Below are positions 1 through 9,188 of a stretch of DNA of 64,000 bases, piece by piece (positions within the stretch are counted from its first letter, which is position 1; each line of letters begins with the position of its first letter). The position numbers and the translations under genes are program-made. The stretch spans positions 122,925-186,924 of the forward strand of contig NW_014577393.1 in assembly GCF_000485595.1 (NCBI RefSeq). The letters are read 5' to 3'. The DNA is from Priapulus caudatus. Lineage: Eukaryota > Priapulida > Priapulimorpha > Priapulimorphida > Priapulidae. The notes below the pieces were generated by a model. The model had not been told where the DNA came from. It worked only from the letters and a program-made list of their open reading frames with translations, and ran no database searches.

Positions 1-4
1 TATA

Positions 5-50
<46 letters not shown>
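1..50. repeat. (TA)n microsatellite at the left edge
   Basis: Nearly pure alternating T and A from the first base. It lies within or next to the 3' part of the NEK-like gene, which continues beyond the left edge. Confidence 0.9.
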
Positions 51-134
51 CATTACATCATATATCATTAACTGGAGTACTATAGAATTAGTTATCTTGG
101 CTGTTTCCAAATGAGTATCTTGAGCACAGCTTAC

Positions 135-205
135 CTGAGATTCTTTGCTTGTGCGTTTCCCTGCGGCAGATTTATGGTCAGACGAAGCTTCCCATTTCTG
201 CATGT
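135..205 (-). CDS. Probable further NEK-like tail exon
   Basis: A clean acceptor (AACGCAG) and a strong donor (GTAAGC) flank a 71-base stretch that is open in one frame as MQKWEASSDHKSAAGKRTSK. The donor means transcription continues past the left edge. Confidence 0.5.
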
Positions 206-3200
206 CTGCGTTATTTTTGATCTATCGAGACATCGTCACCGCTACCGGCTGCTCTGTTTTTTATCCGTGTCAGTGCTAGAAAGGCATTCTGAGCAAACAT
301 CCGGACGACTCTTGCCGCAGAGTTTGTCGTCGGTACGCCTCCAGAGGGCGCCGCTGCTGGGATCCCGCCTCGCTGCTGTTCGCTTGTTTCTCGTCGCCGT
401 TCGGAATCACGACGTTGGAGTCGACGATGCGAACACGCTTCTTTATTCTGGGTTTTGTTGGCAACAGCTTCCCTGACGATGTTGTTGCCCCTGACGACGC
501 CGGCTTCCTTGACGACGGCCTGCTCCTTGACGACGCCGGCTTGCTTGGCGACGCAGCTTTCCCGCCGCCTCCCACGCCGATGAGCTCGCCGTCATCGCTC
601 CTGCCTCTGCTGCCGACCTCGCAACGTCGTGGGCAGCATCACATCTCCCGCTTCCGCCGCTTCTCTCGCTCGACCCGCGTGTGAATCCTTGCTGCTGCTG
701 CTGCTGCTGCTGCTGCGTGCTGCTGCTGTTGTTGTTGTTGTTGTTGCTGCTGCTGCTGCTGCTGCCTGCTGCTCCTGCTGCTGCTCTCTGCTGCTGCCGC
801 TGCTGCTGCCTGCTGCTGCTGGTGCTGCTGCTGCTTCCAGCGCACAGCAGCATCCGGCTGCGGGAACGCACCACCGCCACGCCGCCGCGTCAACGTTTGC
901 ACGGATTCCAAGATGGGAATTGGCACGTTTCGCGTCGCCGGCGCTTGTCTTCGGTGGAGTCGGACGCTGGCGGGTCTGTTTGGCAACCTTCGTTGCACTG
1001 CTTAGTTTCAGTTCTCGCTGACTGAAAGGACGAAACGAATCGTTGGTATTATGAATATATATTGTGGAGGCTGAGCAGAAAATTCAGGTCAGCAGGTCTC
1101 ACCTCCTGATAGATCCCAAGACACATGCATTCATACCTGCACACACTCACTCACTAAGACGCCACACACACACGCACGCACGCACACACATGCACGCACG
1201 CACGCACACACTCACCCTCATTAAGACCACACACACACGCACGCACGCACGCACGCACGCACACACCATCACTAACACACATGCACGCACGCACACACCC
1301 TCACTAACACACATGCACACACACTCACACACACACACAAAGACACACGCTCATGCACTCACACACCCTCACTAACACACTCACACTCACACACACACGC
1401 ACGCACACACACACACGCACACATGCTCACACGCACACACGCTCACAGAACACACACACACACACACACCCTCACTAACACACATGCACGCACACTCACA
1501 CGCACACAGAGACACACACATGCACGCGCACACACACGCTCATGCACGCACGCGCAGCGCGCGTCCGCTACCTCTTCTGCATTCCCTCGAGGAACCAGTG
1601 CGATCTGTTTCTTGATGTAAGGGTTGCGTAGTATGGCGCTGCGACGGTCGGTCTGTCGTCGGGTCCTGCCTGAGCAGCAGCTCGACGAGCCGGAACACAG
1701 CTCACGGCTGTACTGCTTCGGTGTCGCGCGCATCTACAAGACAGATCACTCGATGAAGCCACAATTAAAACTGAGACAGAGGGCACTCACGGAGAGTGCA
1801 TACCTCCGCGAGCGTGTAACATTTATGTGCTCGCTGGTGGCGGCTGCTGACTGACTGCCTGCCTGCTGCACTCGCCGCTCACTGTGGCTGCTGCTGACTC
1901 GCCACTCGCTGACTCGACGCGCTATCGATCGCGCGGTGGCTACACACACACACGAACACACACACGTGAGCGATTGCATGACCTCCGTTTGCGCGGGAGG
2001 TAAAATCTTTGTTGCCTCACACCGACCCAGGCTGAAAAGTTTGGTGTTGTTAGTAGCTTTTTTTTAAGGGTCTTTTTACAAATTCAGCATGTGGTGTCTA
2101 CATGCTCGGTGTGCTTGTGTGGAGATACCTTTTATGTTGAATTTTTGTTTTGCTTGGTACATATAATGTATTTGTAATTTTTAGTTCACCCTATTTTAGG
2201 GGGAATTGTAATTTTTTTGAGTCGGCCCCTTTTTGGCGGGTCGGTCGGGTGAGGACAAACAAACAATATTTTTATTATTGCCTGACGCGACGGATCTTAT
2301 CATATGCCTCCCTCGCTCCTCCGTCCTACTCCTAGTTACTTGTGTGCTTTACGTCCCCTTCCTCAACCCGGGCATCCCTGTGTCTACACTGCTTCCCTCC
2401 TCTTTAATGAGATACGTGAAGCTGTAAGGACGGGAACCTTTGATGATTAATAAAATATTATTTTTATTATTATTGCACTGACGGTGAAGAGGTTGCAAGC
2501 TCATGTTGATATATCCCTTTCACAAGGTCTTAAAAATTATTTTTTAATTATTCGTTATTAAATTATTATTATTTTTTCCGCCTGTCGTTAAATAAATATA
2601 TACATGATTAATTAAATAAGTCGATGATTATAGAGGATAGACGGTTGATGGTAGATGATCGATGAGGCACTGACGCTTCCTTGGCAGGATCTTTATAAGA
2701 CGAGAGAGTTCATGTCTCGCGCGTTGAACGCGTGTTTCAGCGTCAGGATCTCGTATAGTGCAGCAGCCAGCGCCCACACATTCCGACTATAGGCAACGAG
2801 AATTGTACAAAAATCACCGTCTGCTCATTTCTCCAAGAATCGCAATGATTTTTCTATGCAAGATACTCCCACAAGCTTAAGTGGGAATTTTGCTGTGATG
2901 TGCCTATATCTAGTGTCTAAGAAGCACTTCATAGTTTATAGCATCCTGAGTGACGTTGACATTATTTTCTAGATATTTCTGCAGTTTGTGTGCACGCGCA
3001 CGCACGCATATGGCTGCCATTTTTAAGACATTCCTACATGTCTATGCACAGTATAGTCACGCCCCGCGCGCACATGTGCACGTATTACGGAATACCGTCA
3101 GGTTTAAGTGACGGCTAACCGGAACGCTCGGAGACCTTGTGGTTGTACGTTTTGTTGAGAACAGTTTCAGGGCTCATGTATAGTACGCGTGTTGGCGATG

Positions 3201-5880
3201 AGAGTCGTCGCCATGTCGCTGCCATTGTCAAGGACTCGCGCGATGCCAAGGTCACCGACCTTGATGATCTTACCTTCGTTAGGAAGATGTTCTGAGTCTT
3301 CAGGTCTCGGTGGCAGGATGTAGCGTTCGTGTAGATACTAGAGAGGAGAGAGGACTGGGATCAAACCAATGCCATTGCTGGTACATATGGCACAACGCGA
3401 TGTGCGAACTGTATCGGGAGTAAAACCTTAGTTGGGCACACCCGGTAGAGTCTGGGCTGCCCGCCACTGGTGTTAGGTAACGTAGTTATTTCCGCCATTG
3501 TGTTGTTGGAAACCACGCGGGCCCATTTTTAGTTTCTACTTGTAAAAGTGTAGAATTTGCTACTTAGAGAGTTTGTCCCTGTACTAGAGGTAAGCATATG
3601 TATAGAACACATTGGTGGTGGCAGATGTTTGAGGGGTTTAGGCCGATTAAGCACCCGGCTAATTACTCGTATAGGACTTATTTGGTCCATCTGTCAGAAA
3701 CTGGGCGATGTGCCCTTCTTGGTGTCTAGCTTCGGAGAACAAATTATTCAGTGTTTTCTTTAGCATTCGTTAGTGGCACTGTTTAGCGGCCCTGTCGAGT
3801 GGAGAAGTCATGTCCTGAGTTAGCTGTGGTATTGTTTAAGGACATTTCCATAGTTTTTAGGCCCGTTTTGTGCAGTTGTAGGTGCATTTCGCATGCCTGC
3901 GTCACTGTAAAGTCAGTTCTCGTAAGTTATCCGACGCAGGTGCTGCACGCTTCCGGAATTTTACTGTTTGGGACTGTATGGATTCTTGCTGATTTGAGAA
4001 CTGATTTCCTGTTAGTATTTTCGGTTTATACGTTTGTATTTCTAGTTTACGTGACCAAGAGAAAAGTGAACTAAATGTAAAGAGGAGGTGATCATGTGAT
4101 AACCAAAATAAAACTATCGTTTGACTGACTTGACCGCCTTCCTAGTCTTCTCGGAGGTGCCGTAACACGAACCACTGTATATACACCGAGTGATACAACC
4201 ATGCCACCATGGATATCAGTGCTAGGACTGCTAAGCTCACATTGTTTGTGCGTCTGTGTGTATGTGCGATCCGACAAAATGATGATCTTTACAAAATTTA
4301 TAGCTAAGCATCGTTTATAAAATCTCCTATTCATTACTTAATGATTTTACGGCAACTTTACATTCTCTGTTAGTGTTTGGTGGCTGGTATGTGAGGTGGG
4401 TATTTAGGCCACTAATAGATTACCATCCGACTCAGCTGTATATCTTACTATTAATGCTAATTTTGAGTTGTCCGAGCAAGTTGAATCACCCTGTAGTGCC
4501 ATGGCAATCTGGACGAACCATTCAACGGCTGCCCTTTCCTCAAGCAAGACGCCATTCTGTGTTTCAAATCCGTGTATAGAGGTCTCCACCGTTCACAGTA
4601 ACCATAGCAATGTGCGCGCAAACATAGGCCATCGTTCACACTCAAGGAATCCTATCAACATACAAAGAAAATGTCAGTTTATATTAGAAAGAGGAGAATA
4701 TTAATTGGATATTAACAAGTTTGAACCAGGGAGCTTAAAACAGAGAGCGTTGGACCACCGTACTGTGATCGACTTACCATATGGCATATTGCAAGGAACA
4801 TCTAAAAAAGAAATAGACAAACCTTGTAGGACACGATGTTTGGTATGTTTAAGCTTGATAACAGCTTTAGCTTCTGCTCTGCGCCTTTTCTCTGTCTGTG
4901 GGATGCAGTCTTTAGGTCCATTCTTTAAAGGACATACTATAAATCAAGGAGAACTATATACTCTGTTGTCAGGGCTCAATTTTAACAAGTCGTCGGTCGG
5001 TATCCGTGACGACTGGATTTTCTCTCGGGCAACTAAAATTGCTTCCGTGGTTGTCCGGGTGTCCAAGGCTCTATAAAAATTGTATATATTCATAATGCGC
5101 GCGTTCATTTTACATACGGCCAGGGTTGCACAATACGCTGCAAACGTACATGTCTAGACGCATTGTCTGGCTTGCTTGATACAAAGTATAACATTACATG
5201 TTTAAACAACACAATGTTTCGTGTTAATTTTCAATTTTTGCCTCATCTGTGACTTGACACACGTGTTAGTAATGTTAGTAATGTTAGTAGTTAATGTAAA
5301 TGTTATGAAATAAATTTTATGCAACTTATTACTATTATTATACGTCATTGATCCCAGCGCCATCATTTACACATTACAATATTTTATTATTCTTCATATA
5401 ATGAGTGAAACAATAGCGAATGGCCATGTCTGCTGTCACTGCAATACGTACAAAATGTACATGATTAGGCCTTTACTTTACAGCACTGAGCATCACGTGA
5501 GCAGAGCGCATGCAGCACATGTGTTAAATAATATCCGGACAACCAAAACTCTTGAGGGACAACCCTTTTGGTTCTTGGTTGTCCTCCGGACAACCCAAAA
5601 AAAACCTTAAAATTGAGCACTGCTTGTGAGACGCGCATAAAATCATAGATCATAGATACTGTGAGTGTACTATGGTGAACCACTCTATGCAGTACAGTGA
5701 ACACCAACAAGTATGAGAACATAACATAACATAACCTAGGTGGAAATAATGTCATTTGATTGAAGGAACAAATTCATGTTGATATTGATGTACCTGCTTT
5801 TTGTCCTTTTTATGTCTGGCTAGCCACACCTCTCCATAGCTTCCTTTACCAACGACCTTCACTCTCACGTAATTCTCCAT
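135..5880 (-). CDS. NEK-family (NEK4-like) serine/threonine kinase, partial, spliced, 3' end outside the window
   Basis: Exons recognised on the minus strand, 5' to 3': 5794-5880 (start codon and glycine-rich loop), 4823-4895 (helix C region), 4490-4556, 3136-3337 (catalytic loop and activation segment), about 2675-2786, 1572-1733 (end of kinase domain), a low-complexity tail around 276-1000, and 135-205. Diagnostic pieces are GKGSYGEV, VEWFVQIAMALQ, HRDLKTQNIFLT, KIIKVGDLGIARVL, LKHAFNARDMNSL and NPYIKKQI. Together they fit NEK4 better than NEK1, NEK3 or NEK5. NEK kinases phosphorylate Ser/Thr substrates in cell-cycle, ciliary and DNA-damage pathways. I did not find the exon with the VAIK-type lysine; it should lie between 4895 and 5794. 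Most exons after the first contain one-base insertions or deletions that cancel out, so the conserved peptide is recovered only by changing frame. I favour sequencing error over pseudogenisation, because intron borders and protein motifs are otherwise preserved. Confidence 0.8.
276..1000 (-). CDS. Probable NEK-like C-terminal low-complexity exon(s)
   Basis: On the minus strand this stretch has open frames rich in Gln, Ser, Ala and Arg, then a more ordinary peptide with KPRIKKRVRIVDSNVVIPNG, a plausible nuclear-localisation-like basic patch. A CTG/CAG tract (687-835) drives the Gln and Ser runs. Exon borders are not clear and more than one frame is open, so extent and frame are tentative. Confidence 0.4.
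687..835. repeat. CTG/CAG trinucleotide tract
   Basis: Interrupted CTG repeat on the plus strand. On the minus strand it codes for Gln, Ser or Ala runs depending on frame. It falls within the putative NEK tail. Confidence 0.85.
1130..1570. repeat. CA/CGCA-rich low-complexity tract
   Basis: Roughly 440 bases of alternating purine-pyrimidine (CA)n and (CACG)n with short spacers. It sits in a NEK-like intron and produces spurious open frames on both strands. Confidence 0.85.
1572..1733 (-). CDS. NEK-like kinase exon, end of catalytic domain
   Basis: The acceptor is TTGTAG and the donor GTAGCG. Across three frames the pieces LVELLLRQDP, DRPTVAA, ILRNPYIKKQIAL and FLEGMQKR line up in the order expected for the C-lobe of NEK kinases. 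The frame moves twice within the exon and returns to the original frame. Confidence 0.7.
2675..2786 (-). CDS. NEK-like kinase exon, helix F-G region
   Basis: The acceptor CCTATAG is followed by S(D)VWAL...LYEILTLKHAFNARDMNSLV, the NEK signature after the activation segment. Two or three single-base indels interrupt the frame. The donor is probably GTCAGT. Confidence 0.7.
3136..3337 (-). CDS. NEK-like kinase exon with catalytic loop and activation segment
   Basis: The acceptor CTCTAG precedes YLHERYIL, then HRDLKTQNIFLT (catalytic Asp and Asn), IKVGDLGIARVL (the DFG equivalent is DLG, as in NEK4) and a TPYYMSPE-like P+1 loop. There is one extra C before the HRD motif, one missing base after FLTK, and three one-base insertions within about 30 bases of the P+1 loop. 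The conserved text on both sides of each indel suggests base-calling error. Confidence 0.75.
3338..4489 (-). other. NEK-like intron with no recognised gene
   Basis: T-rich sequence on the plus strand with a few short open frames and no recognisable domain. I see no transposon ends or tandem arrays here. Confidence 0.5.
4490..4556 (-). CDS. NEK-like kinase exon, helix E region
   Basis: It encodes NGVLLEERAAVEWFVQIAMA followed by LQ, a close match to the NEK segment just before the catalytic loop. The acceptor is ACACAG and the donor GTGATT. Confidence 0.75.
4823..4895 (-). CDS. NEK-like kinase exon, helix C region
   Basis: The acceptor is CCCACAG and the donor GTTTGT. Read with small frame corrections, it gives an EKRRAE...LLSSLKHTNIVSYK-like peptide, matching the NEK segment that ends in KHPNIV. 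One extra A and one missing A break the open frame. Confidence 0.55.
5533..5585. repeat. Hairpin-forming inverted repeat
   Basis: TCCGGACAACCAAAA is followed after a short loop by the complementary arm ending TTGGTTGTCCTCCGGA. It could be the core of a small fold-back element inside the first NEK-like intron. Confidence 0.45.
5794..5880 (-). CDS. NEK-like kinase, first coding exon
   Basis: The start ATG is at 5880 and the donor GTACAT follows position 5794. It encodes 29 residues beginning MENYVRVKVVGKGSYGEVWL, containing the glycine-rich ATP loop GxGSYGEV. The exon is exactly in phase 0 and shows no indels, unlike later exons of this gene. Confidence 0.85.
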
Positions 5881-5998
5881 ATTAGAGTAGTGTCACGATG
5901 TGGGCCATCACGTCAGTTGTGTTGACGAAAACATAACTGCATGATCATCATTCGCCCTGTCTTGCCAAGACCTGCAACATTATGTCATAATCTCATAC

Positions 5999-6266
5999 AG
6001 GGGCGGATCCAGAGGGGGGGTCGAGGGGGTCCGGACTCCGGACCCCCCCTTTTTACCCACAAAAAAAGAAAAAAAGCATACACACACGCACGCACGCACG
6101 CACGCGCGCGCACGCACACACACACACACTTCTCTTATATTGTCTCCGTAAAAAAATCTTGCTAGTTTTCTGATAATATTTACTTATATATATATTTAAA
6201 TTCGTTATAAAAACCTAGAAATGGGCAAAGAGGGGTCCGCAGGCGTCCGGGGAACCGGATCTGATA
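5999..6266. mobile_element. Possible hAT-like MITE fragment
   Basis: It begins CAGGGGCGGATCCAG, a hAT-like terminus seen in many animal genomes, and contains an inner G-rich/C-rich inverted segment. A matching right end is only hinted at (CCGGATCTGATAC), so the right limit is a guess. Confidence 0.35.
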
Positions 6267-7075
6267 CATTTTTGCATTCTAGACGATCTGCAGCCGGATA
6301 TACGCGCGAAGCGCGAATAGCGCCACCTGGTGGCGCCTTTTCATCCAAATCGCTGCTCTGTCAATATCACTTTAACGGTTCTGTCAGATCGGCCTGTTAT
6401 CGGTCAATTGAGGAGTTGTGGCGCTTCCAGAAGCCTTTCGACTATGCACGTAGGGCGAGAATAAATCCAATGGTCGTAATTGCTACTTTTTTTGGTTAGC
6501 GCGTTAGCTTTTCTTCTAGAAAAGCGATTTCGAATTTATTTAATTCCACGCCCTGAACTTATTCTCGTACATATCGCTACCCATAGATGGCGCGACGAGG
6601 CTCTCTTCGAGGGATTTCCCAGAGAATTTTCCTTAGACTGCCCCGCGGTGGAGAATTTGACGACGCTCCACTAACTATAACTTTAGTGTGTAGCGAAAGA
6701 GAGCTTGGCCGAATTAACGTCCGTACCAGTCTAACTGGAATCGTGACGTCGGTTTTCATTATCGTAGCATGTTCCTTCTCCTGTCACGTACGTGCGAGGT
6801 TTTTATGAACCTCTTGACCCCGCGCTCGCATCTCCTCTCTAGCCCGTTTTGCCGTTTTTGCATATATTACATCGTACCAGCCACTGGCAGCAAGATCAAG
6901 CCCGCACGTACAGCACACACTGATGATCAGTTTGTTTAGACTGAGAATTGCCACTAGCGGCACATTAAGACTGGTATTACATTCCACACCTACGGCTACG
7001 AATACTTGTATTACTACAAGTACATGTTACAAATAATTACTACTAAGTACTACTACTAGTACTAGTAGTAGTAGT

Positions 7076-7910
7076 CAGGGTTCGACACTAACGCTAGTCC
7101 GTTAGTCCGAGACTAGTAAAAAATCAGAAGGACTAGTAGATTCCATAGCAGTTAGTCGGCGCGGACTAGTTATATTTCCCCGTCCCTCACCGTCCCAATT
7201 TCCCATCGATTTTACCGCGCGGCAGCGTCTCTCATCCAAGATCCAAAGAGCTATATATAACTCGTCCCATTAACAAGTTTCCCTCTAAGCATGCTAGACC
7301 CTACTACGCCAGTACAACATTGTTAAAAACAATGGGACCAGAACCCAGTCTATTGGATCGATCGCTTGACAGCTGTTGAACATAGAACAAAGCGGTCTGA
7401 TTGTAGAAATAACGCAACTAATCAGTTATGTACGCTCTCGATAGCAAGGTATTTACATCGCAACCACATCGCATGCATGTGGTTACTTGAAGCAGTGATA
7501 CAAATAGCTAGTGAAGCTAATAGTAGGTTACATAATTATCAATATGATATAACTACTAACATCAAGGTTGTTATGTGGAAGTTTTGGACGGCGCTCGCCC
7601 TCCACCTTCCAAACGTAAATCGCAGGAGGAGAAAATAGATGGCAGCCGTGTCTAATGATAAGACGAAAAGATGCCTGCGTTCCAGCCAGCGTGGAAATCG
7701 TCATACCCGTGGCTAGAGTATGACACAGCCAAGGGTATGACCTGTGGTGCAGGCTGTATGTCTGGTAGTTTTTTCACCGGCACTACAAACTATCGTTTGG
7801 AAACTGTTAACGCGCATGATGCTTCCGAGGGGCACAGAAAGATCCTAGCAAAAAGAAATGCAAGGACCATGCCTGACGAAACAAGTGGGGCCCAAGTGAC
7901 CCAGAACTGA
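7076..7910 (+). mobile_element. Decayed hAT transposon with N-terminal TTF-type zinc-finger domain
   Basis: The left end CAGGGTTCGACACTAACGC is hAT-like. The open frame 7671-7907 encodes FQPAWKSSYPWLEYDTAKGM, then CGAGC, FFTGTTNYRLETV and HDASEGHRK. This is the W...C-x2-C...F-T-G-T-x-N-F/Y...H-x-x-S-x-G-H pattern of the TTF-type zinc finger of ZNF862/ZBED-like hAT transposases. Upstream frames (7560-7660) look like a broken Ser/Lys-rich leader. No right terminus was found before the minisatellite at 7955. The transposase core is missing, so it is a fragment. Confidence 0.6.
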
Positions 7911-7954
7911 GATTGAAATGGTGTGTGGCGATCAAAGAGGTGATAAAGTGCACA

Positions 7955-8440
7955 CGCAGCGCGCAGCGTGTACGTGCACACGCACGCCACACGCACGCAC
8001 GTGTACGTGCACACGCACCCACGCACGCGCGCACGTGTACGTGCACAGGTACGCCAGCACGCACGTGTACGTGCACACGCACGCGCACACGTGTACGTGC
8101 CCACGCACCCAGCGCACAACACGTGTACGTCACACGTACGCCACGCACCTGAATGCCACACGCACGCAGGCACGCCACAGTACGTGCATACGCACGCACG
8201 TGTGACGTGCATATCGCACGCACGTGTACGTGCATACGCACGCCACGATGTACGTGCACACGCACGTACGCTACGTGTACGTGCTACGGCTAGCACGCCC
8301 GCCACGTGTACGTGCACACGCACGCACACACAACGTGCAACACGCACACACGCCACGTGTACGGTGCACTTTGCACGCACGGACCGCACGTGTACGTGCA
8401 CAGCACGCACGCACACAACGTGTACATGCCTATGCACGCA
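7955..8440. repeat. Alternating purine-pyrimidine minisatellite with CACGTG motifs
   Basis: About 20 degenerate units of 22-26 bases built on GCACGTGTACGTGCACACGC. Most units contain the E-box hexamer CACGTG. The apparent long proteins on both strands are repeat artefacts. Confidence 0.85.
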
Positions 8441-8503
8441 CGACGCATCTTATATATATGGATGAGTAGATCTGTTGATACTATACAAGGCATCATACTG
8501 AAA

Positions 8504-8843
8504 CAGGGTTAGAAATGAACTTTTGAACAAGGGAGTCGGACTCCCTTGCTGAGGGAGTTCGCAGCAAAATGAGGGAGTCCGCAGTCTGAAGTTCAAAACT
8601 AAAGATATTAACAATAACGCATGTGCTTATTTTGAAGATTTATGCGGTTGTACGTCTGCCCAATTTTCTTTGGACATTTGCTGAAAAAATACGGCATTTC
8701 CGCGAGGCCGTGCTCTGGAATGAACTAGTTAGTATAGCAGAATTTTCAGGGAGTCACATGGGCTCCTGCATATGTTAAATTAGGGAGTCCGGCAGTAAAT
8801 CAAGGAGTATTTGACCCCGGTCTCGCGTTAATTTTGCACCCTG
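8504..8843. mobile_element. hAT-like MITE (340 bp)
   Basis: Ends CAGGGTTAGAAATGAAC and, inverted, CAGGGTGCAAAATTAACGC form imperfect terminal inverted repeats. The six bases CTGAAA abut both ends (8498-8503 and 8844-8849) as a short target duplication. The interior repeats GGGAGTC motifs and codes for nothing. Confidence 0.7.
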
Positions 8844-8921
8844 CTGAAAGTTCTTTAGTGCCTTAAAACTGGCTTTTTCGTATTTATAAAGGAAGAGTCG
8901 AGTCAGAAGAACTCTGAGCAG

Positions 8922-9188
8922 GAAGAAGCAAAACCACGGAGGAGGAGGAAGAAGAAACTCATCTCTGCTGTTAGGAGGAGACAGCAGGCGGAGGACGGAG
9001 AAGGTGGCGCCCTCTGCCAGAAGGTGGAGCATCCTCGCCCGCTCCCAGACCCGCCCGTGCGCACCACGTCCCCGGTTCACGCTTCACCACCTGCTCAACA
9101 GGTGGCGCCGCTGAAGGCCAAGGGCGTCGCAAGGTCACCCGAGGTGGCATCGTCTGTGACGTCGTGGGTGTGCGGCTCCGTGGCAGAG
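8922..9188 (+). CDS. Exon of the unrecognised plus-strand gene (5' limit approximate)
   Basis: The donor is GCAGAG|GTAGGG. The frame is open upstream to about 8868, so the true acceptor could be GAGCAG at 8921 or further left. It encodes an Arg/Lys-rich stretch, then a Pro/Val/Ser-rich stretch. Confidence 0.5.

Noticed and set aside
2150-2475. 3' end of a non-LTR retrotransposon with a TTA-rich tail
   Set aside because: The AATAAAATATTATT ending is suggestive, but no reverse transcriptase or endonuclease sequence is present nearby.
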